Positions 35,533 to 45,469 of a stretch of DNA of 64,000 nucleotides are shown piece by piece. The position numbers were made by a program, and so were the translations under genes. Numbering within the stretch: the first letter of the stretch is position 1; each line of letters opens with the position of its first letter. This DNA comes from Nocardioides humi (GTDB lineage: Bacteria > Actinomycetota > Actinomycetes > Propionibacteriales > Nocardioidaceae): NCBI RefSeq assembly GCF_006494775.1, contig NZ_CP041146.1, positions 3,472,001 to 3,536,000 of the forward strand. The letters run 5' to 3'. Below the pieces are notes generated by a model. It was not told the DNA's origin. It saw only the letters and a list, made by a program, of their open reading frames with translations, and did not search any database.

Positions 35533-37053
35533 GTGCTGCCGACCTCCCTCGCCGCCCCGCTGCGCGACGCCCTCCTCGCCGCCGACTTCACCTACGACGC
35601 GGTCAGCGACCTGCTCGGTCCGGAGGCCCACCAGGCGCTGTCCCGCAACGAGACGACGCCCGGCCGCCGCCGTACGACGGACGGCGGTACGACAGACGGG
35701 GGCCGGCTCGCGACGCTGGTCCGGCTGTTCCTGCTCCAGACCGCCGTCCCGGTCACCGATGCCGAGCGGGCCCTGCCCGGGCTCGTGGACAGGCTGGCGA
35801 ACGCGGGGGCGCTGGCGCAGAGCGTAGGCGAGGTCGCCGCGCGCCTCGACGTCCGCCCGTACGCCAGCGAGGAGGGCGACCTGTGGGTGGTCAGCGACCT
35901 GACGCCCGGCCTCGACGGCGTCCCGACGCGGGTCACCGGCGACTACGTCCTCGGGATCAGCCCGGCCTCCTCCAGCCTGGCCCAGCTGACCCTGCGCCAC
36001 GACGTCGGGACGGCGCTGGACCTCGGCACCGGCTGCGGCGTCCAGGCCCTGCACCTGGCCACCCACAGCGACCGGGTCGTCGCCACCGACGTCAACCCGA
36101 GGGCGCTGGCGATCGCCCGGTTCAACGCCGCGCTCAACGACATCGACGACAGGGTCGACGTGCGCGACGGCTCGTTCTTCGCACCGGTCGCGGGGGAGCG
36201 GTTCGACCTGATCGCCACCAACCCGCCGTTCGTGATCTCCCCGGCGACCGGCGAGCGGCTCGTCTACCGCGACTCCGGCCTGCCCGGCGACCAGGTGGTC
36301 GAGCACATCGTCCGCACCGCGCCCGACCACCTCACCGACGGCGGCTGGTGCCAGGTCCTCGCCAACTGGGTGATCGAGTGCGACCGGCCCTGGGACGAGC
36401 GGCTCGCCACCTGGCTGCCCGAGGAGTGCGACGCGCTCGTCGTGCAGCGCGAGGTGCTCGACCCGGCGTCGTACGTCGAGCTGTGGCTCAAGGACTCCGG
36501 CCACCACCCCGCGACGGGCGGGGACCCGGCGGCGTACGCACAGCGGTACGACACCTGGCTGTCCTGGCTGGAGGAGCAGGGCGTCGGCGGGATCGGGTTC
36601 GGCTGGATCAACCTCCGTCGCACCGGCTGCGGCACCACCGACCTCCTCGAGTGGCCGTACGACGTCGAGCAGCCGATCGCGCCGGCCATCGCCGCCTGGG
36701 CGGACTCCGCGCTGGCCGCGCGCTCGCTCGACGCCGGCACCCGGCTGGCGACCCGCGCGGACGTCGTCCAGGAGACGGCCGGTCCGGTCGGCGCCGAGGA
36801 CCCGGCGACCATCGTGCTGCGCCAGCAGCGCGGCTTCCGCCGCGCCCGGCAGGTCGACACGGTCACCGCGGCGGTCGTGGGCGCCTGCGACGGCGACCTG
36901 CCGGTGGGCTCGCTCGTCGACGCGGTCGGCCAGCTGCTGGAGCGGGACCCCGCCAGCCTGCGCGAGGTGTACCTGCCCGAGCTCGCCGAGCTGGTGGCGG
37001 AGGGCTTCCTCGCGCCGGCCGACACCACGGATACGGCAGACTGGAGCGCGTGA
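35533..37053 (+). CDS. SAM-dependent methyltransferase, HemK/PrmC-like
   Basis: A 506-residue protein. The class I methyltransferase core has LDLGTGCGVQ (about 160-169) and the NPPF motif (about 233-236), which marks N-methylation of planar amide or amino groups as in PrmC, RsmC or TrmN6. An extra N-terminal domain (about 1-130) and a C-terminal extension are typical of a widespread actinobacterial group. Its target is not known. GTG 35533 is the first good start after the MITE; no clear ribosome site. It overlaps the DUF2510 gene (GTGA). Confidence 0.8.
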   Translation: MLPTSLAAPLRDALLAADFTYDAVSDLLGPEAHQALSRNETTPGRRRTTDGGTTDGGRLATLVRLFLLQTAVPVTDAERALPGLVDRLANAGALAQSVGEVAARLDVRPYASEEGDLWVVSDLTPGLDGVPTRVTGDYVLGISPASSSLAQLTLRHDVGTALDLGTGCGVQALHLATHSDRVVATDVNPRALAIARFNAALNDIDDRVDVRDGSFFAPVAGERFDLIATNPPFVISPATGERLVYRDSGLPGDQVVEHIVRTAPDHLTDGGWCQVLANWVIECDRPWDERLATWLPEECDALVVQREVLDPASYVELWLKDSGHHPATGGDPAAYAQRYDTWLSWLEEQGVGGIGFGWINLRRTGCGTTDLLEWPYDVEQPIAPAIAAWADSALAARSLDAGTRLATRADVVQETAGPVGAEDPATIVLRQQRGFRRARQVDTVTAAVVGACDGDLPVGSLVDAVGQLLERDPASLREVYLPELAELVAEGFLAPADTTDTADWSA

Positions 37054-38083
37054 CGAACGCAGGCTGGTACCCCGACCCCGCTGGCGCGCCCGACACCTAC
37101 CGCTACTGGGACGGTCAGGCCTGGAGCCAGATGACCACCACCCAGCCGTCCGGCGGCGCGCGACCGGACGCGGCGCCGGCGAGCCCGGCCCCGGCCGAGC
37201 CGACGGCGTACGGCGCGGTGCCGAGCCCGCCTCCGCCTCCGGCCGCCCCGAACCCCTACGCCCAGCAGCAGGGCGGCGGGTACGGCGGGTACGGCGGCTA
37301 CGGTCAGCCGCAGCAGTGGAGCCCCACGCCGGCCCCCGGGGCGGAGGCGGCGGCAACAAGACGGTCGTGATCGTGCTCGCGGCCGTGGTCGCGCTGGTGC
37401 TGCTCGGTGTCGCCGGGTTCTTCGGCGTCCGGGCGCTGACCGGCGACGACGACAAGAAGGCCGACGACGACAGCTCGCAGACGGAGCAGACGGGGAAGTC
37501 GGACGAGACCGACTCGTCGAGCACGGTCCGGCCCACTGGCATCCAGTGCACGGGCGGGTCGCCGGCGCCCTCGGAGGACCCCGACCCCGCCGCCACCGAG
37601 CTCACGGGCGGCGGGCTGACGATCCCGCGGCAGCCGTCGTACGAGATCGTGACGGGCGACCGGGTGGCCTTCACCTTCGCCAACGCGTTCGTGCTTCAGT
37701 ACACCGAGGTCGAGGCCAGCTGGATCAGTCTCACCGGTGTGGGCGGGCTGCCGAAGGCCAACGGCTTCGACGACATCGCCACCGCCGCCGAGGTCGTCAT
37801 GCAGTGCCTGACGGGCAGCGACAAGGTCTACCGCGGCTTCACGGGCCGCACGGACACGGTCAACGAGGAGACCACGGTCGACGGCAAGCCGGCGTACCGG
37901 ATCACCTCCGAGATCCGGGTCACCGACCCCGAGGTCACCGTCGAGGGCGACGTGACGGACGTCGTCGTGGTGGACACCGGCGACCCGAGCACGTACGGCA
38001 TCTACATCGGGATGGCCACCATCGGCCAGGACGACCTGATCAGCACCAACGACTCCGTCCTCGACCAGCTCGAGGTGGGCTGA
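37050..38083 (+). pseudogene. DUF2510 membrane protein interrupted by a frameshift
   Basis: The N-terminal frame from GTG 37050 encodes DUF2510 (GWYPDPAGAPDTYRYWDG) and a Pro/Gly/Gln-rich linker ending at SPTPAPG. The next frame continues with a Gly run, NKTVVIVLAAVVALVLLG (one membrane helix), an acidic linker and an exported domain to 38083. One extra G in the GGGG at 37338-37341 would fuse them into a normal DUF2510 protein of about 344 residues. It is probably a homopolymer error and not a true pseudogene. Function unknown; the gene is coupled to the methyltransferase. Confidence 0.75.
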
Positions 38084-38193
38084 CCCGGGGTCCACGCGGG
38101 TCCACCGGGGACTCCGGGGGACGGGGGACTGGACACCACGCGCTACCGTGAACCGCCGAATCAGGCAACGCACGAGTAGTTGGGAAGTCCGAA

Positions 38194-40902
38194 GTGGCAC
38201 ACAAGTTGGTGATCGTCGAGTCGCCGGCGAAGGCCCGCACCATCGGCGGGTACCTCGGCGACGGCTTCGTCGTCGAGTCCTCCATCGGCCACATCCGTGA
38301 CCTCCCGAACAACGCCGCGGACACGCCGGCGAAGATCAAGGACAAGCCGTGGGGGCGGCTGGCGATCGACGTCGACAACGACTTCGAGCCCTACTACGTC
38401 GTCCCCCGCGACAAGAAGAGCCACATCTCCAAGCTCAAGAGCCTGCTCAAGGACGCCGACGAGCTCTTCCTCGCCACCGATGAGGACCGCGAGGGGGAGG
38501 CGATCGCCTGGCACCTGCTCGACGAGCTGAAGCCGAAGAACATCCCGGTCAAGCGGATGGTGTTCCACGAGATCACCAAGGCCGCCATCCAGGAGGCCGC
38601 CGCCAACCCGCGCGAGCTCGACATGGACCTCGTCGAAGCCCAGGAGACCCGCCGCCTGCTCGACCGGCTCTACGGCTACGAGGTCTCCCCGGTGCTGTGG
38701 CGCAAGGTGATGTCCGGCCTGTCCGCGGGCCGCGTGCAGTCGGTCGCGACCCGGCTCGTGGTCGACCGCGAGAAGGACCGGATGGCCTTCAAGGTCGCCT
38801 CCTACTGGGACCTCGAGGGCACCTTCGACGCCGGCAGCAAGCACGACCAGCGGATGTTCCCCGCCAAGCTGTACTCCGTCGACGGCACCCGGGTCGCGTC
38901 CGGCACCAACTTCGGGCCCGACGGGCAGCTCAAGGCCCGCGCCGACGTCGTCCACCTGGACCAGCGCCGCGCCCAGGGCCTCGTCGCGGCCCTCGCCGAC
39001 ACGGCGTACGACGTCCGGTCGGTCGAGGCCAAGCCGTACCGCCGCTCGCCGTACCCGCCCTTCCGCACCACCACGCTCCAGCAGGAGGCCAGCCGCAAGC
39101 TCGGCATGAGCGCCTCGGTGACCATGTCGGTCGCGCAGCGGCTGTACGAGAACGGCTTCATCACCTACATGCGGACCGACAGCACCACGCTGTCGGGCAG
39201 CGCGATCGGCGCGGCGCGCTCGCAGGTGCAGGAGCTGTACGGCGGCGAGTACCTCCCCGACGCGCCCCGCACCTACGCCAGCAAGGTCAAGAACGCCCAG
39301 GAGGCGCACGAGGCGATCCGGCCCGCCGGCGACTCCTTCCGCACCCCCGCCCAGACCGGGCTCACCGGCGACCAGTTCCGGCTCTACGAGCTGATCTGGA
39401 TGCGCACCGTCGCCTCGCAGATGAAGGACGCCGTCGGCCAGTCGGTCACGATCCGGCTCGGCGGCGCGGCCGCGACGGGCGAGGACGTGGTGTTCTCCGC
39501 CTCCGGCCGCGTCATCACCTTCCACGGCTTCCTCAAGGCCTACGTCGAGGGCACCGACGACAACGCCGCGAAGGACGACCAGGAGACCCGGCTGCCCAAC
39601 CTGGCCGAGGGCGACCCGGTGTCCGCGGCCTCGCTGAGCGCCAACGGCCACGAGACGAAGCCGCCGGCCCGCTACACCGAGGCCACGCTGATCAAGGAGC
39701 TCGAGGACCGCGAGATCGGCCGGCCCTCGACGTACGCCTCGATCATCGGGACGATCCTCAACCGCGGCTACGTCTACAAGAAGGGCACGGCCCTGGTGCC
39801 GGCCTGGATCGCCTTCTCGGTGATCCGGCTGCTGCAGGAGCACTTCACCCGGCTGGTCGACTACGACTTCACCGCCGGCATGGAGGACGTCCTCGACGAC
39901 ATCGCCCGCGGCGAGAAGAGCCGGGTCGCCGAGCTGACGGAGTTCTACTACGGCTCCGACAAGCTGGCCGGCCTCAAGCGGCTGGTCGAGGACCTCGGCG
40001 ACATCGACGCCAAGGAGCTGGCCACCTTCCCGGTCGGTGACCCGGAGGACGGGATCCAGCTGCGGGTGGGCAAGTACGGGCCCTACCTCGAGGGGCCGGG
40101 CGACGACGGCACGGCCTTCGCCAAGCGGGCCAACGTGCCCGACGACCTGCCGCCCGACGAGCTGACCGCCGAGAAGGCGGTCGAGCTGCTCGCCAACCCC
40201 GCTGGCGAGGAGATCGACCTCGGCATCCACCCGGAGACCGGCCTGCAGGTCGTGGCGAAGAACGGCCGGTTCGGGCCGTACGTCACCGAGGTGCTGCCCG
40301 AGGACGCCCCACAGCGTGGAAAGAAGGGGGCCGCGAAGCCCCGGACCGGCTCGCTGTTCAAGTCGATGTCGCTCGACACGGTCACCCTCGACGACGCGGT
40401 CAAGCTGCTCGCGCTGCCGCGCGTGGTCGGCGCCGACCCGGCCAGCGGCGAGGAGATCACCGCCCAGAACGGCCGCTACGGCCCGTACCTCAAGAAGGGC
40501 TCCGACTCCCGCTCGCTCACCAGCGAGGACCAGATCTTCGGCATCACCCTGGACGAGGCGCTCAAGATCTACGCGCAGCCGAAGCAGCGCGGCCGGGCCG
40601 CCGCGGCCCCGCCGCTCAAGGAGCTGGGCAACGACCCGGTGTCGGGTCAGCCCGTGGTCGTGAAGGCCGGGCGGTTCGGGGAGTACGTCACCGACGGCGA
40701 GTACAACGCCACCCTGCGCAAGGACGACTCGGTCCAGGACATCACGCTCGAGCGGGCCGCCGAGCTGCTCGCCGAGCGCCGCGCCAAGGGCCCGGCCAAG
40801 AAGGCCGCCAAGCGGGGCGCGAAGAAGACCGCCGCCAAGAAGACCGCCAAGAAGGCTCCCGCCAAGAAGACGGCTGCGAAGAAGGCTGCCAAGAAGGCCT
40901 GA
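38194..40902 (+). CDS. topA: DNA topoisomerase I (type IA)
   Basis: A 902-residue enzyme that relaxes negative supercoils. The TOPRIM domain has the N-terminal VIVESPAKA and DEDREGEAIAWH; the catalytic Tyr325 is in GFITYMRTDST. Several C-terminal TopA repeats carry GRYGPYLK-type motifs, and a Lys/Ala-rich tail (about 865-902) is typical of actinobacterial TopA. GTG 38194 is the start. The gene order topA, tmk, holB is conserved in the phylum; here a beta-lactamase-like gene is inserted on the opposite strand. Confidence 0.96.
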   Translation: MAHKLVIVESPAKARTIGGYLGDGFVVESSIGHIRDLPNNAADTPAKIKDKPWGRLAIDVDNDFEPYYVVPRDKKSHISKLKSLLKDADELFLATDEDREGEAIAWHLLDELKPKNIPVKRMVFHEITKAAIQEAAANPRELDMDLVEAQETRRLLDRLYGYEVSPVLWRKVMSGLSAGRVQSVATRLVVDREKDRMAFKVASYWDLEGTFDAGSKHDQRMFPAKLYSVDGTRVASGTNFGPDGQLKARADVVHLDQRRAQGLVAALADTAYDVRSVEAKPYRRSPYPPFRTTTLQQEASRKLGMSASVTMSVAQRLYENGFITYMRTDSTTLSGSAIGAARSQVQELYGGEYLPDAPRTYASKVKNAQEAHEAIRPAGDSFRTPAQTGLTGDQFRLYELIWMRTVASQMKDAVGQSVTIRLGGAAATGEDVVFSASGRVITFHGFLKAYVEGTDDNAAKDDQETRLPNLAEGDPVSAASLSANGHETKPPARYTEATLIKELEDREIGRPSTYASIIGTILNRGYVYKKGTALVPAWIAFSVIRLLQEHFTRLVDYDFTAGMEDVLDDIARGEKSRVAELTEFYYGSDKLAGLKRLVEDLGDIDAKELATFPVGDPEDGIQLRVGKYGPYLEGPGDDGTAFAKRANVPDDLPPDELTAEKAVELLANPAGEEIDLGIHPETGLQVVAKNGRFGPYVTEVLPEDAPQRGKKGAAKPRTGSLFKSMSLDTVTLDDAVKLLALPRVVGADPASGEEITAQNGRYGPYLKKGSDSRSLTSEDQIFGITLDEALKIYAQPKQRGRAAAAPPLKELGNDPVSGQPVVVKAGRFGEYVTDGEYNATLRKDDSVQDITLERAAELLAERRAKGPAKKAAKRGAKKTAAKKTAKKAPAKKTAAKKAAKKA

Positions 40903-40911
40903 CCGGCGGGT

Positions 40912-40943
40912 GCAGGAATCACCGCTGAAGAGGTGATTCCTGC
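40912..40943. terminator. Hairpin terminator between topA and the serine hydrolase gene
   Basis: A perfect 12-bp stem (GCAGGAATCACC with GGTGATTCCTGC) and an 8-base loop, 9 bp after the topA stop, between convergent genes. The downstream sequence is only mildly T-rich. Confidence 0.75.
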
Positions 40944-40992
40944 GCTTCTCGCCCGTTGCAACGGTCAAGAAGCGAAGGAACCGGCCAAGAAG

Positions 40993-42000
40993 TCAGTCCG
41001 CTTCGTGCCAGGCGCGGAGGACGGCGTCGACGACCTCGCCGCCACGGTCGCCGTTCGTCAGCACCACGACCCCGACGCCCGCGCCCGGGTCGACGCGCAG
41101 CTCGGCGTGGAAGCCGCGGTTGACGCCGAGGTGCCCGACCGTGTCGCCGTCGATCTCGGCGCCGAGGCCGTAGTGCCCGCCCGTCCCGTCGGCCGGCCGC
41201 CGCATCGCGACGGCCCGCGGGTCGTCCGAGCCGAGCCAGATCGCGAACCGCGCCAGGTCCTCCGCCGTCGTGCACAGGCCGGCCGCCGCGGCCTCGGCGT
41301 ACCGGTAGCCGGCGCCCGCCTCCGGACCGCCCTGGGTGCAGGTGTAGCCGCTCGCGGTCATGCCGAGTGGCGCGAGCACGGTCCGTCGTACGACGTCGGC
41401 GAAGGGCTCGCCGGTGACCTCCTCGACGACCTCCTGGGCGATGGTGAACCCGCCGCCGGAGTACGCATAGGACCCGACCTCCTCGCTCTGTCGTACGCCG
41501 GCCAGCGCCTCCGCCGTCGAGGGCAGGGGTCGGTCCGCGGGCCGGCCGAGGTACCCGGGAGTGTCGATGCCGGCGGTGTGTGACAGCAGCCGGCGAAGTG
41601 TCACAGCGTCCGGATCGGTGAAGTCATCAGGCAGCCGCCACGCGCGGAGGTACGCCGCCACCGGGGTGTCCAGGTCGAGCACGCCCTCGTCGACGAGCGC
41701 CAGGATCGCGGCCGCCGCGACGGTCTTGGAGATAGAGCCGGCCTGGAGGACCGTCGTACCGTCCACGCCGAAGCCGCGGCTCCACGCCACGTCGCCGTCC
41801 TCCACGACCCCGACCTCGACTCCGCCGACCTCCGCCGCGGCCTGTGCGTCCGGTACGGCGCCGGCGATCGCGTCGGTCACCGCGGCGAGGTCGCCTGGTC
41901 GGGTGAGCCGGTGGTCCACCGAGCTGTCGCGCACGACCCACCAGACCACCACGGCAGCCGCCAGCACCAGCACGACAACGACGACGACCCGAGTCCTCAT
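40993..42000 (-). CDS. Class C beta-lactamase-fold serine hydrolase, membrane-anchored
   Basis: A 335-residue protein with an uncleaved-looking N-terminal hydrophobic segment (about 5-23). The SxxK motif SISK holds the nucleophile (Ser about residue 95), and YAYSGGG is the Tyr motif; GHLGVN matches the third box (HxG). It is likely an exported esterase, D-aminopeptidase or DD-peptidase-like enzyme; antibiotic hydrolysis cannot be claimed. It is divergent from tmk with only 69 bp between starts. Confidence 0.82.
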   Translation of the reverse strand: MRTRVVVVVVLVLAAAVVVWWVVRDSSVDHRLTRPGDLAAVTDAIAGAVPDAQAAAEVGGVEVGVVEDGDVAWSRGFGVDGTTVLQAGSISKTVAAAAILALVDEGVLDLDTPVAAYLRAWRLPDDFTDPDAVTLRRLLSHTAGIDTPGYLGRPADRPLPSTAEALAGVRQSEEVGSYAYSGGGFTIAQEVVEEVTGEPFADVVRRTVLAPLGMTASGYTCTQGGPEAGAGYRYAEAAAAGLCTTAEDLARFAIWLGSDDPRAVAMRRPADGTGGHYGLGAEIDGDTVGHLGVNRGFHAELRVDPGAGVGVVVLTNGDRGGEVVDAVLRAWHEAD

Positions 42001-42069
42001 GACACCCGGCAGCGTACGACGCCTCACCCGGACGTGGCAGGTGTCGGGCCCGTCTCGTAGGTTCACCTC

Positions 42070-42738
42070 GTGACCTCGAACCAGCGCTGGCCCGGCCAGT
42101 ACGCCGACACCGGCGTCTTCGTCTGCTTCGAGGGCGGCGAGGGCGGCGGCAAGTCGACGCAGTCGCGGCTGCTCCACGACCGGCTGACCGCCGGGGGCTA
42201 CGCCGTGCGGCTCACCCACGAGCCCGGCGACACCCCGGTCGGCAAGGACCTGCGCCGGATCGTGCTCAGCCCCGAGACCGGCGCGCTGGCCCACAAGACC
42301 GAGTTCCTGCTGTACGCCGCCGACAAGGCCGAGCACGTCGAGACGCTCGTGCGGCCGGCGCTCGCGCGGGGCGAGGTCGTGATCACCGACCGGTACGTCG
42401 ACTCGACCCTCGCCTACCAGGGCGCCGGGCGGGCGCTCGATCTCGGTGAGCTGGAGGAGGTCGCGCGCTGGGCGACCGGCGACCTGCGGCCGCACCTGAC
42501 CGTCGTCCTGGATCTGGAGCCGGAGGCCGGCCTGGGCCGGTTCGAGGGGCGCGACCGGATCGAGGGGGAGGGGCTGGAGTTCCACCAGCGGGTCCGACGG
42601 TCCTTCCTCGACCTCGCCGGCCGCAACCCCGACCACTACGCCGTCGTCGACGCGCGAAGGCCGATCGACGAGATCGCCGAGGAGATCGCGACCCGGGTCG
42701 AGCCGCTGCTGGCCCAGGCGTGGAGGAGTGTGCCGTGA
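42070..42738 (+). CDS. tmk: Thymidylate kinase
   Basis: A 222-residue dTMP kinase that makes dTDP. P-loop FEGGEGGGKST (about 20-30), the DR(Y/W) motif ITDRYVDST, and an acidic/basic LID region are visible. The start is GTG 42070. The stop overlaps holB (GTGA), a conserved coupling of nucleotide supply and replication genes. Confidence 0.94.
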   Translation: MTSNQRWPGQYADTGVFVCFEGGEGGGKSTQSRLLHDRLTAGGYAVRLTHEPGDTPVGKDLRRIVLSPETGALAHKTEFLLYAADKAEHVETLVRPALARGEVVITDRYVDSTLAYQGAGRALDLGELEEVARWATGDLRPHLTVVLDLEPEAGLGRFEGRDRIEGEGLEFHQRVRRSFLDLAGRNPDHYAVVDARRPIDEIAEEIATRVEPLLAQAWRSVP

Positions 42739-43886
42739 CCGTCTGGGACACCCTCGTCGGGCAGCGCCCCGTCATCGCGGCCCTCGAGCAGGCCGTCGCC
42801 GGCCACGGCATGACCCATGCCTGGCTGTTCACCGGCCCGCCCGGCTCGGGCCGCTCCAACGCCGCGATCGCCTTCGCCGCGGCGCTGCAGTGCCCGCAGG
42901 GCGGGGCCGGCCCTGACTGCCCTGACGGCTGCCATGCCTGCCGCACCGTGCTCGCCGGCTCCCACGCCGACGTCTCGGTCGTACGCACCGAGAAGCTCTC
43001 GATCGGCGTCGACGAGGTCCGCGACCTGGTCCGCCGCGCCTCGCTGAGCCCGATGGGCGACCGTTGGCAGATCCTCATCGTCGAGGACGCCGACCGGCTC
43101 ACCGAGCAGGCCTGCAACGCGCTGCTCAAGGCGATCGAGGAGCCCAACGGCCGCACGATCTGGATGCTCTGCGCGCCCACAGTGGAGGACGTCCTCCCGA
43201 CCATCCGGTCCCGCTGCCGCCTCGTCACCCTCTCCACGCCGACGGCCGAGGAGGTCGCCGGGTTCCTGATGGGGCGGGGCGTGCCGGAGTCGCTGGCGTC
43301 GTACGCCGCCCGGGCGAGCCAGGGCCACATCGGCCGCGCCCGCGCGCTGGCCCTCGACGAGGCCGTTCGCAACCGCCGCCAGGAGGTCGTGTCGATGCCG
43401 GCCCGGCTGACCACGCTCGGCCGGTGCATGGACGCCGCCACCCGACTGGCGTCGACCGCCAAGGAGGAGGCCGACGCGATCACCGCCGAGCTCGACGCGC
43501 GGGAGAAGACCGACCTCGACGCGGCGTACGGCGTGGTCGAGCGCGGCCGTCGTCCCCGGGAGTACGGACCGGCGCTGGCCGCTCTCGAGAAGGGCCAGCG
43601 GACCCGCGCCAAGCGGCGCCACCTCGACGTCGTCGACCGGGGTCTGACCGACCTGATGTCGGTCTACCGGGACGCCATCGCGCTGGCCAGCGACGCACCC
43701 GGCGATCTGGTCAACGAGGAGATCCGCGACCAGGTCGAGGCGATCGTCGACACCTCCACCCCTGAGCTCAACCTGCGCCGGATCGGCTGGATCTTCGCCG
43801 CGCGGGAGCAGATGCTGGAGTTCAACGTCCCCGTCGCCTTGGCCCTGGAGTCGATGATGGTGGCACTGAAGGCGCCACAACGGTGA
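42735..43886 (+). CDS. holB: DNA polymerase III subunit delta'
   Basis: A 383-residue clamp-loader subunit. Its P-loop is degenerate (GPPGSGRSN) as expected for delta'. A zinc module is seen as CPDGCHAC (with an upstream Cys), and sensor-like SRC (RSRCRLV) is present. GGAGGAG lies 6 bp before GTG 42735; this start is chosen over the in-frame 42720 because of that site and the overlap with tmk. Confidence 0.92.
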   Translation: MTVWDTLVGQRPVIAALEQAVAGHGMTHAWLFTGPPGSGRSNAAIAFAAALQCPQGGAGPDCPDGCHACRTVLAGSHADVSVVRTEKLSIGVDEVRDLVRRASLSPMGDRWQILIVEDADRLTEQACNALLKAIEEPNGRTIWMLCAPTVEDVLPTIRSRCRLVTLSTPTAEEVAGFLMGRGVPESLASYAARASQGHIGRARALALDEAVRNRRQEVVSMPARLTTLGRCMDAATRLASTAKEEADAITAELDAREKTDLDAAYGVVERGRRPREYGPALAALEKGQRTRAKRRHLDVVDRGLTDLMSVYRDAIALASDAPGDLVNEEIRDQVEAIVDTSTPELNLRRIGWIFAAREQMLEFNVPVALALESMMVALKAPQR

Positions 43887-43914
43887 CCCGGATCCAGGTG
43901 TGAAGGAGCAGTGG

Positions 43915-45465
43915 GTGAGCAAGCGGACCTTGATCGTCGCGGTCGTCACCGTGTGGGCGCTGGTGCTCGCCGGCGCCGTGGGCGTCGGCGTCGTCCTGCT
44001 GAGGGGCGACGACTCGGACGGGAAGGGCTCGGAGGAGGCCGGCGACACCGTCACCACCAAGGGCCCGGACGGCCGGAGCCTCGAGGACTTCTACGACCAG
44101 GAGATCACCTGGACGCGATGCGGCAGCAACGAGTGCGGCACCCTCGAGGTCCCCATCGACTACCAGCAGCCGGGTGAGGGCTCGATCGAGCTCGCGGTCG
44201 AGCGCACGAAGGCGACCGGCGACCGGATCGGCTCCCTCGTCGTCAACCCCGGCGGCCCCGGCGCCCCGGGCACCGACACCGCCAAGGACGCCGACTTCTA
44301 CTTCGCCGACGCCCTGCGCGCGGCGTACGACATCGTCGGGTTCGACCCCCGCGGCACCGGCGACTCCGCTCCCGTCGACTGCCTCACCGACGAGGCCCTC
44401 GACGCGTACGTCGCCGCCGACCCCGACCCGGACACCCCGGAGGAGGTGAAGGAGGCGACGGAGAACTCCGAGCGGTTCTGGACCGGCTGCGAGGCGCGCT
44501 CCGGCGCCGTCGGCGGCCACGTCAGCACCGTCGAGGCCGCCCGGGACATGGACGTCCTGCGGGCCGCGCTCGGCGAGGACCAGCTCGACTACTTCGGCTT
44601 CTCCTACGGCACCCGCCTGGGCGCGACGTACGCCGAGCTGTTCCCCGACAAGGTCGGCCGGATGGCCCTCGACGGCGCGGTCGACCCGTCGCTGTCCGCG
44701 CGCGACGGCGCGCTCAGCCAGGCGAAGGGCTTCGAGACCGCGCTGCGCTCCTACATCCAGAGCTGCGTCGACGACGGCGGCTGCTTCCTCGGCGACAGCG
44801 TCGACGCCGGGCTGAAGACCATCAAGGACCTGCTCGCCGGCATCGACGCCAAGCCGCTGGAGACCGGCGACCGCGAGGGGCGCGACCTGACCGTCGGGCT
44901 GGCGTTCTACGGCCTGATCCTCCCGCTCTACAGCGAGGACAACTGGCCCTATCTCGACGACGGCCTGCAGAAGGCGCTCAAGGGCGACGGCTCCACGCTG
45001 CTGCTGCTCGCCGACTTCTACGGCTCCCGCGAGAACGGCCGCTACACCGACAACAGCCTCGAGGCGATCTCCGTCATCAACTGCCTCGACGACCCCTGGT
45101 CGATCACCCCCGACGAGGTCCCGGACAACTTCGCCGAGTTCGAGCAGGCCTCGCCCACGTTCGGCGACGTCTTCGCCTGGGGCCTCACCGCCTGCAACGG
45201 CATCCCCTTCACCGCCACCGACGAGCCCGACCTGGAGATCGACGGCTCGGGCGCCGCGCCGATCATGGTCCTCGGTACGACGCGCGACCCGGCGACGCCG
45301 TACGAGGAGGCCGTGGCGATGGCCGAGCAGCTCGAGTCCGCCGTCCTCGTCACCCGCGACGGCGACGGCCACACGGCGTACAACAAGTCCAACAGCTGCA
45401 TCGACGACGCCGTCCACGCCTACCTCATCGACGGCACCGTCCCCGAGGACGGGCTCACCTGCTGA
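43915..45465 (+). CDS. Exported alpha/beta-hydrolase, tripeptidyl-aminopeptidase (SlpD/TAP) type
   Basis: A 516-residue membrane-anchored or exported hydrolase. N-terminal helix about 5-25. The oxyanion region is NPGGPGAPG, the nucleophile Ser is in GFSYGT (about residue 227), Asp is in GTTRDPATPY and His in DGDGHTAY. The C-terminal TAP-like domain and conserved cysteines fit Streptomyces peptidases. AAGGAG (43903-43908) selects GTG 43915 over GTG 43900. Substrates are probably oligopeptides outside the membrane. Confidence 0.87.
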   Translation: MSKRTLIVAVVTVWALVLAGAVGVGVVLLRGDDSDGKGSEEAGDTVTTKGPDGRSLEDFYDQEITWTRCGSNECGTLEVPIDYQQPGEGSIELAVERTKATGDRIGSLVVNPGGPGAPGTDTAKDADFYFADALRAAYDIVGFDPRGTGDSAPVDCLTDEALDAYVAADPDPDTPEEVKEATENSERFWTGCEARSGAVGGHVSTVEAARDMDVLRAALGEDQLDYFGFSYGTRLGATYAELFPDKVGRMALDGAVDPSLSARDGALSQAKGFETALRSYIQSCVDDGGCFLGDSVDAGLKTIKDLLAGIDAKPLETGDREGRDLTVGLAFYGLILPLYSEDNWPYLDDGLQKALKGDGSTLLLLADFYGSRENGRYTDNSLEAISVINCLDDPWSITPDEVPDNFAEFEQASPTFGDVFAWGLTACNGIPFTATDEPDLEIDGSGAAPIMVLGTTRDPATPYEEAVAMAEQLESAVLVTRDGDGHTAYNKSNSCIDDAVHAYLIDGTVPEDGLTC

Positions 45466-45469
45466 GGTC

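Noticed and set aside
40993..42000. True antibiotic-inactivating beta-lactamase
   Set aside because: The class C fold motifs are shared with many esterases and peptidases, and no resistance context is present.
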